Assembly: GCF_003058055.1 (NCBI RefSeq)
Contig: NZ_QBTZ01000001.1
Span: 2,172,501-2,236,500 of the forward strand
DNA length: 64,000 nucleotides
Direction: 5' to 3'
From: Acidovorax sp. 107
GTDB lineage: Bacteria > Pseudomonadota > Gammaproteobacteria > Burkholderiales > Burkholderiaceae_C
The notes beneath the pieces are model-generated. The model had not been told where the DNA came from. It worked only from the letters and a program-made list of their open reading frames with translations, and did not search any database. The first letter of the stretch is position 1; each line of letters opens with the position of its first letter. The translations under genes were made by a program, and so were the position numbers. Shown one piece after another: positions 35,930 through 45,453 of this stretch.

Positions 35930-37479
35930 CGGCTGCCATGGACGCATCCACCGCTCACGCCCCTGCTGCAGCCCCGGTGCTGCAGCTTTCGGGCATCCAC
36001 AAGCAGTTTGCGGGCATCCCCGTGCTGCGCGATGTGCAGCTCAACCTCTACCCCGGCGAGATCCATGCGCTGATGGGGCAAAACGGTGCGGGCAAGTCCA
36101 CGCTGATCAAGGTGCTGACGGGCGTTCTGGAAGCCAGCGGCGGCCAGATGCGGCTGGGCGGAGAAGCCGTGTGGCCCGACTCGCCGCTGGCCGCGCAGCG
36201 CCTGGGCATCAGCACCGTGTACCAAGAGGTCAACCTCTGCCCCAACCTCTCGGTAGCCGAGAACATCTTTGCGGGCCGCTACCCGCGCTGCGGCATTGCG
36301 CAGGGCTTTCGCATCGACTGGGCCACGCTGCACCAGCGCGCCCGCGATCTGGTGGCGCGCATTGGCCTGCAGATCGACGTCACACGCTTGCTGTCGGACT
36401 ACCCCGTGGCCGTGCAGCAGCTGGTGGCGATTGCCCGGGCGCTGAGCATCGAATCGCGTGTGCTGATTCTGGACGAGCCCACCTCCAGCCTGGACGACGA
36501 CGAGGTGAAAAAGCTCTTCGAGGTGCTGCGCCGCTTGCGCAGCGAGGGGCTGTCCATCGTCTTTGTGACGCACTTTTTGAACCAGGTGTATGCCGTCTCC
36601 GACCGCATCACCGTACTGCGCAATGGCAGCTGGGTGGGTGAGTGGCTGGCCAAGGACCTGGGCCCGCAGGCGTTGATTGCTGCCATGCTGGGCCGCGACC
36701 TGGCCGCTGCATCGGAGCAACCTGCACCAGCACCTGCTGTAGACACCCGCCAGGCCACGCTGCTGCAAGCCGAGGGCCTGGGGCAAGACACGCAATTGCA
36801 GCCGCTGGACCTGCAGATCCGCGCGGGCGAGGTGGTGGGCCTGGCCGGGCTGCTGGGCTCGGGCCGCACCGAGCTGGCGCGCCTGCTGTTTGGCCTGGAG
36901 CAGCCCGACCGGGGCGCACTGCGCATCGACGGGCAGGTGGTGAAATTTGCCAACCCCATGGATGCCATCCGCCACGGCCTGGCCCTGTGCCCCGAGGAGC
37001 GCAAGACCGACGGCATCGTGGCCGAACTGTCGGTGCGCGAGAACATTGCGCTGGCGCTGCAGGCGCGCATGGGTGTGGGTAAGTTCCTCTCGCGCGCCGA
37101 GCAGACGGCGCTGGCCGAACGCTATGTGAAGGTGCTGGGCATCAAGACCGAGACAGTGGACAAGCCCATCGGCCTGCTGTCGGGCGGCAACCAGCAAAAG
37201 GCCATTCTTGCGCGCTGGATGGCCATCGAGCCGCGCCTGCTCATCCTGGACGAACCCACCCGCGGCATCGACGTGGCCGCCAAGCAGGAAATCATGGACC
37301 AGATCCTGCGCCTGGCACAGGCGGGCATGGCCGTGCTGTTCATCTCTTCCGAAATGAGCGAGGTGGTGCGCGTGGCGCACCGCATCGTGGTGCTCCGCGA
37401 CCGCCACAAGGTGGGTGAGCTGCCCGCAGGCAGCAGCGAAGACGCCGTATACGACCTGATTGCTGCAGAACATGTCTGA
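35926..37479 (+). CDS. ytfR: Galactofuranose-type ABC transporter ATP-binding protein YtfR
   Basis: A 517-aa double-ABC ATPase. Walker A is [13 protein letters not shown]-loop region VYQEVNLCPNLSV, signature PVAVQQLVAIARAL, and Walker B LILDEPTSSLD in domain 1. Domain 2 has [30 protein letters not shown] and [12 protein letters not shown]. The YQEVNLCPNLSVAENIF stretch is typical of YtfR. It pairs with YtfQ, YtfT and YjfF. Start codon overlaps the gguB stop; its own end overlaps ytfT. Confidence 0.9.
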   Translation: MTAAMDASTAHAPAAAPVLQLSGIHKQFAGIPVLRDVQLNLYPGEIHALMGQNGAGKSTLIKVLTGVLEASGGQMRLGGEAVWPDSPLAAQRLGISTVYQEVNLCPNLSVAENIFAGRYPRCGIAQGFRIDWATLHQRARDLVARIGLQIDVTRLLSDYPVAVQQLVAIARALSIESRVLILDEPTSSLDDDEVKKLFEVLRRLRSEGLSIVFVTHFLNQVYAVSDRITVLRNGSWVGEWLAKDLGPQALIAAMLGRDLAAASEQPAPAPAVDTRQATLLQAEGLGQDTQLQPLDLQIRAGEVVGLAGLLGSGRTELARLLFGLEQPDRGALRIDGQVVKFANPMDAIRHGLALCPEERKTDGIVAELSVRENIALALQARMGVGKFLSRAEQTALAERYVKVLGIKTETVDKPIGLLSGGNQQKAILARWMAIEPRLLILDEPTRGIDVAAKQEIMDQILRLAQAGMAVLFISSEMSEVVRVAHRIVVLRDRHKVGELPAGSSEDAVYDLIAAEHV

Positions 37480-38518
37480 ACGCTCCCCTTCCCTTTTGGT
37501 GGCGCTGCTACGCCACCGCCTGGCCTGGCCGCTGATCACGCTGGCGCTGCTGCTCATCGTGAACACCGTGTTCAACAGCAGCTTTCTGCACATCGAATGG
37601 CGCGACGGCCACCTGTACGGCAGCCTGATCGATATCCTGAACCGCGCCGCCCCCCTGGTGCTGGTGTCGCTGGGCATGACGCTGGTGATCGCCACGCGCG
37701 GTATCGACATCTCGGTGGGTGCCACGGTCGCCATCGCAGCGGCGGTGGCCGCGTGGCTCATCGGCGGTTCTGTGTCCGGCACCGAGAGCCGCTTCCCACT
37801 CCCAGTCGCCATCTTGGGCGCCATCGGCGTGGCGCTGCTGTGCGGACTGTGGAATGGCGTGCTGGTCGCCAAGGTGGGCATGCAGCCCATCATTGCCACG
37901 CTGATCCTCATGGTGGCGGGCCGGGGCATTGCCCAGCTCATCACCGACGGGCAGATCATCACCATCTACTACACGCCCTACTTCTTCATGGGCGGCGGGT
38001 ACCTGGCGGGCCTGCCTTTCTCGCTGTTTGTGGTGGCTGTGGTCTTTGCCGTGCTGTACCTGGCCATCACGCGCACGGCGCTGGGCCTGTTCATCCAGGC
38101 AGTGGGCATCAACCCCACGGCAGCGCGCGTGGCGGGTGTGCAGGCGGGGCGGCTTATCGTGGCGGCCTATGTGTTCTGTGGCGTGTGCGCGGGCATTGCG
38201 GGGCTGCTGATCAGCTCCAACGTGAAGAGTGCAGACGGCAACAACGCCGGGCAGCTGCTGGAGCTGGACGCCATCCTGGCCGTTACGCTGGGTGGCACGG
38301 CGCTCACCGGCGGCCGGTTCAGCCTGGTGGGCAGCGTGATCGGTGCGCTCATCATCCAGACGCTGACCTACGCCATCTACTCGCTGGGCGTGCCGCCCGA
38401 GATCAACCTGGTGGTGAAAGCCGTGGTGGTGTTCATCGTGATGCTGCTGCAGTCGCCCGAGTTCCGGGCGCAAGTCGGCGCCATGGCACGCCGCCCCGGC
38501 GCGGGAGCTTTGCAATGA
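37472..38518 (+). CDS. ytfT: Galactofuranose-type ABC transporter permease YtfT
   Basis: A 348-aa permease with about 8 to 10 transmembrane segments. Family marks are SLGMTLVIATRGIDISVGAT, AKVGMQPIIATLILMVAGRG and QLLELDAILAVTLGGTALTG. The ATG at 37472 (MSERSPSLL) overlaps the ytfR stop by 8 nt and was preferred over an upstream TTG. It forms one half of the YtfT/YjfF membrane channel. It ends with a 4-nt overlap with yjfF. Confidence 0.9.
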   Translation: MSERSPSLLVALLRHRLAWPLITLALLLIVNTVFNSSFLHIEWRDGHLYGSLIDILNRAAPLVLVSLGMTLVIATRGIDISVGATVAIAAAVAAWLIGGSVSGTESRFPLPVAILGAIGVALLCGLWNGVLVAKVGMQPIIATLILMVAGRGIAQLITDGQIITIYYTPYFFMGGGYLAGLPFSLFVVAVVFAVLYLAITRTALGLFIQAVGINPTAARVAGVQAGRLIVAAYVFCGVCAGIAGLLISSNVKSADGNNAGQLLELDAILAVTLGGTALTGGRFSLVGSVIGALIIQTLTYAIYSLGVPPEINLVVKAVVVFIVMLLQSPEFRAQVGAMARRPGAGALQ

Positions 38519-39552
38519 GCGCCGTACCCAAGACCGCAGGCTTCAGCACCATGAGCCACCCGGCCCCACCGGCCGCCGCTGCGCGAGCGCGGTTCAACCC
38601 CAAGTACCTGCCGCTGGCCGCCACCATCTCGCTGTTCGTGGCCATGGCCACGCTCGGATCGGTGCTGTACGCCGGGTTCTTCTCAGCCCAGGTATTCCTC
38701 AACCTGCTGATCGACAACGCCTTCCTCATCATCGTCGCGGTGGGCATGACGTTTGTGATCCTGTCGGGCGGCATCGACCTCTCGGTGGGATCGGTGGTGG
38801 CACTGACCACCATGGTGCTGGCCGCGCTGGTGGAGCACCGGGGCTGGAACCCGATGGTCGCCATCCCGCTGGTGCTGCTGATGGGCACGGCGTTTGGCGC
38901 GTTCATGGGTTTCCTCATCGAGCGCTTTCGGCTGCAGCCCTTCATCGTCACCCTGGCAGGCATGTTCCTGGCGCGGGGGCTGTGCTATCTGATCAGCATC
39001 GACTCGATCAGCATCACTCACGAGGGCTATTCGGAGCTGGCCCAGTGGCGCCTGCCACTATGGGAAGGCGCATCGCTCTCGCTGGGCGCGCTCATTGCCA
39101 TCGCGGTGCTGCTGGTGGCGCTGTTTGTGGCGCACTGCACGCCCTTTGGCCGCAGCGTGTATGCCGTGGGTGGCAGCGAGCACTCGGCCGTGCTCATGGG
39201 CCTGCCGGTGCGCCGCACGCTGATTGGCGTGTACACGCTCTCTGGCTTTTGCTCCGCGCTGGCGGGCGTGGTGTTCACGTTTTACATGCTGTCGGGCTAT
39301 GGCCTGCATGCCGTGGGCATGGAGCTGGATGCAATTGCCGCCGTGGTCATTGGCGGCACGCTGCTCACCGGTGGCGTGGGCTATGTGGCGGGCACTCTGT
39401 TTGGCGTGCTCATGCTCGGAATCATCCAGACCCTGATTTCCTTCGACGGCACGCTCAGCTCCTGGTGGACGCGCATCGTCGTCGGTGTGCTGCTGTTCGC
39501 TTTCTGTCTGCTGCAGCGGCTGCTTTCGCGCCGCTCGGGCAAGGCCCGTTGA
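38515..39552 (+). CDS. yjfF: Galactofuranose-type ABC transporter permease YjfF
   Basis: A 345-aa permease, second half of the YtfT/YjfF channel. Visible family segments are VAVGMTFVILSGGIDLSVGS, RLQPFIVTLAGMFLARGLCY, FGRSVYAVGGSEHSAVLMGL and GMELDAIAAVVIGGTLLTGG. ATGA overlap with ytfT shows coupled translation. The next gene, the sugar-acid dehydratase, begins 35 bp after its stop, so transport and catabolism share one operon. Confidence 0.9.
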   Translation: MSAVPKTAGFSTMSHPAPPAAAARARFNPKYLPLAATISLFVAMATLGSVLYAGFFSAQVFLNLLIDNAFLIIVAVGMTFVILSGGIDLSVGSVVALTTMVLAALVEHRGWNPMVAIPLVLLMGTAFGAFMGFLIERFRLQPFIVTLAGMFLARGLCYLISIDSISITHEGYSELAQWRLPLWEGASLSLGALIAIAVLLVALFVAHCTPFGRSVYAVGGSEHSAVLMGLPVRRTLIGVYTLSGFCSALAGVVFTFYMLSGYGLHAVGMELDAIAAVVIGGTLLTGGVGYVAGTLFGVLMLGIIQTLISFDGTLSSWWTRIVVGVLLFAFCLLQRLLSRRSGKAR

Positions 39553-39586
39553 CTCTTCATTTCTCCTCTTTCTCTCGCACCCCACC

Positions 39587-41320
39587 ATGACCACCCCCAA
39601 GCGCAAACTCCGCTCCGCCGAATGGTTCGGCACGGCCGACAAGAACGGCTTCATGTACCGCAGCTGGATGAAGAACCAGGGCATCCCCGACCACGCATTC
39701 GACGGCCGCCCCGTGATCGGCATCTGCAACACCTGGTCCGAGCTGACCCCGTGCAACGCGCACTTTCGCAAGATTGCCGAGCATGTGAAGCGTGGCATCT
39801 ATGAGGCGGGTGGCTTTCCGGTCGAATTCCCGGTGTTCTCCAACGGTGAATCCAACCTGCGCCCCACGGCCATGCTCACCCGCAACCTGGCCAGCATGGA
39901 TGTGGAAGAAGCCATTCGCGGCAACCCCATCGACGCGGTGGTGCTGCTGGTGGGCTGCGACAAGACCACACCCGCGCTGCTGATGGGCGCAGCCAGCTGC
40001 GATGTACCGGCCATCGTGGTCACGGGCGGGCCCATGCTCAACGGCAAGCTCGACGGCAAGGACATTGGCTCGGGCACCGCCGTGTGGCGCCTGCACGAAT
40101 CGCTGAAGGCGGGCGAGATCAACGAGCACCAGTTCTTTGCGGCCGAGGCGGGCATGTCCCGCTCTGCCGGCACCTGCAACACCATGGGCACGGCCAGCAC
40201 CATGGCCTGCATGGCCGAGTCGCTGGGCACATCGCTGCCGCACAACGCAGCCATCCCGGCTGTGGACTCGCGCCGGTATGTGCTAGCCCATATGTCCGGC
40301 AAGCGCATTGTGGAGATGGCGCACGAAGGGCTTACGCTCTCCAAGATCCTGACCCGCGAGGCGTTCGAGAACGCCATCCGCACCAACGCCGCCATCGGCG
40401 GATCGACCAATGCCGTCATCCATTTGAAGGCCATCGCGGGCCGCATCGGCGTGCAGCTGGACCTGGAGGACTGGACGCGCATCGGCCGTGGCACGCCCAC
40501 CCTGGTGGACCTGCAGCCCTCGGGCCGCTTCCTGATGGAAGAGTTCTACTACGCAGGCGGTCTGCCCGCCGTGCTGCGCCGCCTGGGCGAGAACGGCCTG
40601 CTGCCCCACCCCAACGCGCTCACCGTCAACGGCAAGAGTCTGTGGGACAACGTGCGCGAAGCACCGCAGTACAACGACGAGGTCATCCGCCCCATCAACA
40701 ACCCGCTGATTGCCGACGGCGGCATCTGCATCCTGCGCGGCAATCTGGCGCCGCGTGGCGCAGTGCTCAAGCCCTCTGCTGCGTCGCCCGAGCTGCTCAA
40801 GCACCGGGGCCGCGCGGTGGTGTTCGAGAACCTGGAGCACTACAAGGAGCGCATCGTCGATGAAAACCTGGACATCGACGCCAGCTGCGTCATGGTGCTC
40901 AAGAACTGCGGCCCCAAGGGCTACCCCGGCATGGCCGAGGTGGGCAACATGGGCCTGCCGCCCAAGCTGCTGCGCCAGGGCGTGAAGGACATGGTGCGCA
41001 TCTCCGACGCGCGCATGAGCGGCACCGCCTACGGTACGGTGGTGCTGCACGTAGCGCCCGAGGCCGCTGCACTCGGCCCCCTGGCCGCAGTGCGCGATGG
41101 CGACTTCATTGAGCTGGACTGCGACAACGGCCGCTTGCACCTGGATATCAGCGATGAGGAACTGGCCGCGCGCCTGGCTGCCTTGGCGGGCACCGACAAC
41201 GGTGGGCGCGGCGGCTACCAGCGCCTGTACGTGGACCACGTGCTGCAGGCTGACGATGGTTGCGACTTTGACTTTCTGGTGGGTTGCCGAGGCGCCGCCG
41301 TCCCTCGCCACTCTCACTGA
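39587..41320 (+). CDS. L-arabinonate dehydratase (IlvD/Edd family)
   Basis: A 577-aa Fe-S dehydratase. The three cluster cysteines lie in SELTPCNAH (Cys56), LVGCDKTTPA (Cys124) and SAGTCNTMGTAST (Cys197), with the catalytic SDARMSGTAYG segment near the C-terminus. This matches the [2Fe-2S] sugar-acid dehydratase subgroup that acts on L-arabinonate and also D-fuconate or galactonate. It makes 2-keto-3-deoxy-L-arabinonate, the substrate of the next gene's product. Xylonate dehydratase is a close alternative; the downstream araD-type gene favours arabinonate. Confidence 0.87.
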   Translation: MTTPKRKLRSAEWFGTADKNGFMYRSWMKNQGIPDHAFDGRPVIGICNTWSELTPCNAHFRKIAEHVKRGIYEAGGFPVEFPVFSNGESNLRPTAMLTRNLASMDVEEAIRGNPIDAVVLLVGCDKTTPALLMGAASCDVPAIVVTGGPMLNGKLDGKDIGSGTAVWRLHESLKAGEINEHQFFAAEAGMSRSAGTCNTMGTASTMACMAESLGTSLPHNAAIPAVDSRRYVLAHMSGKRIVEMAHEGLTLSKILTREAFENAIRTNAAIGGSTNAVIHLKAIAGRIGVQLDLEDWTRIGRGTPTLVDLQPSGRFLMEEFYYAGGLPAVLRRLGENGLLPHPNALTVNGKSLWDNVREAPQYNDEVIRPINNPLIADGGICILRGNLAPRGAVLKPSAASPELLKHRGRAVVFENLEHYKERIVDENLDIDASCVMVLKNCGPKGYPGMAEVGNMGLPPKLLRQGVKDMVRISDARMSGTAYGTVVLHVAPEAAALGPLAAVRDGDFIELDCDNGRLHLDISDEELAARLAALAGTDNGGRGGYQRLYVDHVLQADDGCDFDFLVGCRGAAVPRHSH

Positions 41321-41360
41321 TACCGGCGACCCACCAGCCACAGATGTTGCTACATATTTC

Positions 41361-41396
41361 ATAGCTTTTAGTGCTTGATAGATAAGCGCCAGAGCC
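41361..41396 (+). repeat. Copy 5 of the 36-bp dispersed intergenic repeat
   Basis: It begins ATAGCTTTTAGTGCTTGATA and ends CCAGAGCC. Unlike the other copies it lies inside an operon, in the 109-bp gap between the two dehydratase genes. Confidence 0.75.
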
Positions 41397-41429
41397 GCAT
41401 TTCACTCAAATTTTGACCTTTCCTCCGCC

Positions 41430-42368
41430 ATGCCTGCCACCCATTCCCTCAAGAACCCTCGCTACCGAGGCATCTTCCCTGTCGTGCCCACCACCTTTCA
41501 CGAAGACGACACGCTCGACCTGGACAGCCAGAAGCGCTGCCTCGACTTCATGATCGAAGCGGGCGTGGACGGCGTTTGCCTGCTGGCCAACTTCTCCGAG
41601 CAGTTCTCGCTGTCGGATGCGGAGCGCGAAATCATCACCCGCACATCGTTGGAACATGTGGCAGGCCGCGTGCCCGTCATCGTCACCACTACCCATTACG
41701 GCACCCGCGTGTGCGCCGAGCGCAGCCGCGCCGCGCAGGAAATGGGCGCGGCGATGGTGATGATCATGCCGCCCTACCACGGCGCCACCTTCCGCGTGCC
41801 GGAGGCGCAGATCTACGAGTTCTATGCCCGCGTGTCCGACGCCATCAGCATTCCGATCATGGTGCAAGACGCGCCTGCCAGCGGCACCGTGCTGTCGGCC
41901 CCGTTCCTGGCACGCATGGCGCAAGAGATCGAGAACTTGGCCTACTTCAAGATCGAAGTGCCCGGGGCGGCCAGCAAGCTGCGCGAGCTGATCCGCCTGG
42001 GCGGCGACGCCATCGAAGGCCCGTGGGACGGTGAAGAAGCCATCACGCTTCTGGCCGACCTGGATGCCGGTGCCACGGGCGCAATGACGGGCGGCGGCTT
42101 CCCCGACGGCATTCGCCCCATCATCGAGGCGCACCGCCAGGGCGACATGGACCAGGCGTTTGCGCTCTACCAGCGCTGGTTGCCGCTCATCAACCACGAG
42201 AACCGCCAGGGCGGCATCCTGACGGCCAAGGCGCTGATGAAGGAAGGCGGCGTGATCGCCTGCGAGGCGGGCCGCCACCCCTTCCCGGCCATGCACCCCG
42301 AGGTGCGGCGCGGCCTGATCGACATCGCGCGGCGGCTGGACCCGCTGGTGCTGCGCTGGGCTCGTTAA
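41430..42368 (+). CDS. 2-keto-3-deoxy-L-arabinonate dehydratase (DHDPS/NAL superfamily)
   Basis: A 312-aa TIM-barrel protein of the dihydrodipicolinate synthase superfamily. RGIFPVVPTTF starts the barrel and the Schiff-base lysine is Lys174 in AYFKIEVPGA. The Tyr-containing YNxP motif of aldolases is replaced by VQDAPASG, as in the dehydratase branch. It converts 2-keto-3-deoxy-L-arabinonate to 2-oxoglutarate semialdehyde plus water, feeding the dehydrogenase at 29325. The C-terminal NHENRQGGILTAKALMKEGG segment is typical. Confidence 0.87.
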   Translation: MPATHSLKNPRYRGIFPVVPTTFHEDDTLDLDSQKRCLDFMIEAGVDGVCLLANFSEQFSLSDAEREIITRTSLEHVAGRVPVIVTTTHYGTRVCAERSRAAQEMGAAMVMIMPPYHGATFRVPEAQIYEFYARVSDAISIPIMVQDAPASGTVLSAPFLARMAQEIENLAYFKIEVPGAASKLRELIRLGGDAIEGPWDGEEAITLLADLDAGATGAMTGGGFPDGIRPIIEAHRQGDMDQAFALYQRWLPLINHENRQGGILTAKALMKEGGVIACEAGRHPFPAMHPEVRRGLIDIARRLDPLVLRWAR

Positions 42369-42379
42369 GCAGGAAACGC

Positions 42380-43432
42380 ATGGTGCCCGCACGTTTTCTG
42401 GTGCCCGCCGAGGCGGGCCTGATTGCCCTGGATTGGGGCACCAGCGCATTGCGAGCCTTCCGCATGGGCGCGCATGGCGAGGTGCTGGAGACGCGGCACC
42501 GCCCCTGGGGCATCATGAACCTGCCCCCGGCCGCGAGCGATGTAGCCGATACGGAACCCGGCTCCGCATTTGAACGCGCGGTGCAAGACACCTGTGGCGA
42601 CTGGCTGGCCGCCGCACCCGGCCTGCCCCTGCTGGCCTGCGGCATGGTGGGCAGCGCCCAAGGCTGGCGCGAGGCCAAGTACCTGCCCACGCCGACCTCG
42701 CTCGATGCACTGGCCCAGGGCCTGACGTTGGTGGCGCGGCGCGACGGCCCGCCGCTGCACATCGTGCCGGGCCTGTTGCAGCAGGGCGCGCTGCCCAACG
42801 TGATGCGCGGCGAAGAAACCCAGGTGCTGGGGGTGCTGGCGGATCTTGCGCTGCCTGCGGACGCGCCCGTGCTCATTGGCCTGCCCGGCACCCACAGCAA
42901 ATGGGTACTGGCACGCCGGGGGCGCATCGAGCAATTCCACACTTTCATGACCGGCGAGGTTTTTGCCGCGCTGCGCAGCCACACCATCTTGGGCAAGACC
43001 ATGCAGGTCGCAGCCACGCCCGACGACGACGCCTTTTCGCGCGGGCTGGAGGTGGCGCGGAGCAGCGACGCCGCACTGGGCCTGCTGTCGCACATCTTCA
43101 GCACGCGCACATTGGGTCTCACAGGCGCGTTGGCGTCCACCGCGCAAGCGGACTACCTCTCGGGCCTGCTGATCGGGCACGAGGTGGCGAGCCTGGCCCG
43201 TGTGCAGGATCAGACGCAGACCACACCGCAAACGCTGGTGCTTTGCGGCGAGCCCGACCTGTGCCGCCGCTACGCCATCGCGCTGCAGACCTACGGTTTT
43301 GCCGCCCCCACCATCGCCACGCAGGCCACGGCCACCGGGCTGTGGCAAATCGCGCTGGCGGCGGGGCTGGTCGTGGCGCCCACATCCTCGACTTCTCTAT
43401 CCCCCATCACCGCCGGGAGCCTGCCCGCATGA
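42380..43432 (+). CDS. dgoK: 2-dehydro-3-deoxygalactonokinase
   Basis: A 350-aa DgoK-family kinase, slightly longer than the usual ~290-330. The N-terminal phosphate loop is IALDWGTSALRAFRMG, followed by LPLLACGMVGSAQGWREA, HIVPGLLQQG, GEETQVLG and GLPGTHSKWV, all conserved in the family. It phosphorylates 2-keto-3-deoxy-D-galactonate at O6. AGGA lies just before the ATG, 11 bp after the arabinonate-branch dehydratase. Its last codons overlap dgoA by 4 nt. Confidence 0.9.
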   Translation: MVPARFLVPAEAGLIALDWGTSALRAFRMGAHGEVLETRHRPWGIMNLPPAASDVADTEPGSAFERAVQDTCGDWLAAAPGLPLLACGMVGSAQGWREAKYLPTPTSLDALAQGLTLVARRDGPPLHIVPGLLQQGALPNVMRGEETQVLGVLADLALPADAPVLIGLPGTHSKWVLARRGRIEQFHTFMTGEVFAALRSHTILGKTMQVAATPDDDAFSRGLEVARSSDAALGLLSHIFSTRTLGLTGALASTAQADYLSGLLIGHEVASLARVQDQTQTTPQTLVLCGEPDLCRRYAIALQTYGFAAPTIATQATATGLWQIALAAGLVVAPTSSTSLSPITAGSLPA

Positions 43433-44088
43433 ACCCCATCGACAAAGCCCTGTTCCACATCCTGCAGCGCTGCGGGCTCATCGCCATCCTGCGCGGCGTG
43501 CAGCCGCACGAGGTGGTGGCCATCGGCCACGCGCTGTACGACGCGGGGTTTCGCATCATCGAAGTGCCGCTCAACTCGCCCGAGCCGCTGGCCAGCATCC
43601 GCGCACTGCGCGATGCACTGCCTGCCGACTGCCTCGTGGGCGCAGGCACCGTGCTCTCCATCGATGCCGTGGCCGATGTGGCGGCAGCCGGCGGGCAGAT
43701 CATCGTCATGCCCCACAGCGACCCCGATGTGATCCGGGCCGCCCGCGCTGCCGGCATGGCCTGCGCGCCCGGCGTGGCCACGCTGACCGAGGCCTATGCC
43801 GCGCTGGCAGCGGGCGCCAACATGCTCAAGCTGTTCCCTGCCGAGGCGCTGCCGCCCCATGTGCTCAAGGCCTGGCGCGCAGTCATCACGCCGCCCATGG
43901 CACTGGTGCCCGTGGGCGGCATCGTGCCCGAGAGCATTGCGCCCTATGCCGCCGCTGGCGCCAGCGGCTTTGGCCTGGGCTCGGCCCTGTACCGGCCCGG
44001 CGACCAGGCCCCCGAGGTGGCGCACAAGGCTGCAGCGTTTGCGCGGGCGTGGCAGGCGTCCTTTGGCACCGCGCCCGCTAACGCCTGA
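43429..44088 (+). CDS. dgoA: 2-dehydro-3-deoxy-6-phosphogalactonate aldolase
   Basis: A 219-aa class I aldolase of the KDPG/KDPGal family. [10 protein letters not shown] is the first strand, Glu45 lies in [12 protein letters not shown], and the Schiff-base Lys134 is in [13 protein letters not shown]; the phosphate-binding GG and GLGSAL follow. It cleaves KDPGal to pyruvate and glyceraldehyde-3-phosphate. Start and dgoK stop share ATGA. The KDPG aldolase of the Entner-Doudoroff pathway is a relative, but position between dgoK and dgoD settles the call. Confidence 0.92.
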   Translation: MNPIDKALFHILQRCGLIAILRGVQPHEVVAIGHALYDAGFRIIEVPLNSPEPLASIRALRDALPADCLVGAGTVLSIDAVADVAAAGGQIIVMPHSDPDVIRAARAAGMACAPGVATLTEAYAALAAGANMLKLFPAEALPPHVLKAWRAVITPPMALVPVGGIVPESIAPYAAAGASGFGLGSALYRPGDQAPEVAHKAAAFARAWQASFGTAPANA

Positions 44089-44143
44089 CCCCCCCCACTC
44101 GTCCCCAACAACTCCGCGTTCCGCAACGCATTGCACCGCCCCC

Positions 44144-45292
44144 ATGAAGATCACCCGACTCACCACGTTCATCGTCCCGCCGCGCTGGTGCTTCCTGAAA
44201 ATCGAAACCGACGAAGGCATCACCGGCTGGGGCGAGCCCGTGCTGGAAGGCCGCGCCCACACCGTGGCCGCTGCGGTGGATGAGCTGGCCGACTACCTCG
44301 TCGGCAAGGACCCGCGCCACATCGAAGACCACTGGACAGTGCTGTACCGGGGCGGCTTCTACCGGGGCGGCGGCGTGCACATGAGCGCACTGGCCGGCAT
44401 CGACCAGGCGCTGTGGGACATCAAGGGCAAGGCGCTGGGCGTGCCCGTGGCCGAGCTGCTGGGCGGCAATGTGCGCAGCCACATCAAGGTCTACAGCTGG
44501 ATCGGCGGCGACCGCCCCAGCGAGACAGCCGCCGCCGCCCAGGCCGCCGTGGCACGCGGCTTTACCGCCGTGAAGATGAACGGCACTGAAGAAGTGCAGT
44601 ACGTGGACAGCTACGACAAGGTGGAGCGCTGCCTGCAGAACGTGGCTGCCGTGCGCGAGGCCGTGGGCCCCAACGTGGGCATTGGCGTGGACTTCCACGG
44701 CCGCGTGCACCGGCCCATGGCCAAGGTGCTGGTCAAGGAGCTGGAGCCCTACAAGCTCATGTTCATCGAAGAGCCCGTACTGAGCGAACACGAGGAGGCG
44801 CTCAAGGAAGTCGCGCACATCTCGTCCACCCCCATCGCCTTAGGCGAGCGCCTGTACTCGCGCTGGGACTTCAAGCGCGTGCTGCAAGGCGGCTACGCCG
44901 ACATCATCCAGCCCGACCCCTCGCACGCCGGCGGCATCACCGAAACCCGCAAGATCGCCAGCATGGCCGAGGCCTACGACGTGGCGCTGGCCCTGCACTG
45001 CCCGCTGGGGCCCATTGCCCTGGCGGCCAACCTGCAGCTGGACGCGGTTTGCTACAACGCCTTCATCCAGGAGCAAAGCCTGGGCATCCACTACAACCAG
45101 GCCAACGACCTGATGGACTACGTGTCCAACCCCGAGGTGTTTGCGTACCAGGATGGCATGGTCGCCATCCCGAACGGACCGGGCTTGGGGATTGAGGTGA
45201 ATGAAAAATATGTGCGCGAGCGCGCGGCAGAAGGGCACCGGTGGAGGAACCCTGTGTGGCGGCACCGGGATGGGAGTTTTGCGGAGTGGTGA
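44144..45292 (+). CDS. dgoD: D-galactonate dehydratase
   Basis: A 382-aa mandelate-racemase-subgroup enolase, exactly the length of E. coli DgoD. Metal ligands fall at Asp183 (GVDFHG), Glu209 (FIEEPV) and Glu235 (LGERLY), and the catalytic histidines at His185 and His285 (LALHCPLGP). It dehydrates D-galactonate to 2-keto-3-deoxygalactonate, the substrate of DgoK. It closes the island; only a weak 7-bp stem-loop follows. Gene order dgoK-dgoA-dgoD as in enterobacteria. Confidence 0.94.
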   Translation: MKITRLTTFIVPPRWCFLKIETDEGITGWGEPVLEGRAHTVAAAVDELADYLVGKDPRHIEDHWTVLYRGGFYRGGGVHMSALAGIDQALWDIKGKALGVPVAELLGGNVRSHIKVYSWIGGDRPSETAAAAQAAVARGFTAVKMNGTEEVQYVDSYDKVERCLQNVAAVREAVGPNVGIGVDFHGRVHRPMAKVLVKELEPYKLMFIEEPVLSEHEEALKEVAHISSTPIALGERLYSRWDFKRVLQGGYADIIQPDPSHAGGITETRKIASMAEAYDVALALHCPLGPIALAANLQLDAVCYNAFIQEQSLGIHYNQANDLMDYVSNPEVFAYQDGMVAIPNGPGLGIEVNEKYVRERAAEGHRWRNPVWRHRDGSFAEW

Positions 45293-45330
45293 GGGGGTTG
45301 AGAGCCTCGTTAGCTGATTCGGCAGGATTG

Positions 45331-45354
45331 GACGGCTCCAGGTTGATAGCCGTC
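45331..45354. terminator. Possible weak terminator or hairpin after dgoD
   Basis: GACGGCT (45331-45337) pairs with AGCCGTC (45348-45354) around a 10-nt loop. There is no T-run, so it is a poor intrinsic terminator. It lies between the convergent ends of dgoD and the nitronate-monooxygenase gene. Confidence 0.35.
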
Positions 45355-45453
45355 GTAGATGTATGGCCGCTCATGACTGCATGTGTGCGTACCGGACACT
45401 GACGGCTACTGGGACCATACTGTGCCGCTGCAATCCCAGCGGGTGAATACAGA

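Noticed and set aside
35908..37965. Very long open frame on the minus strand opposite ytfR
   Set aside because: It is a shadow of the ytfR/ytfT coding frames in high-GC DNA; the translation is His/Gln/Arg-rich with no domain, while the plus-strand frame has complete ABC motifs.
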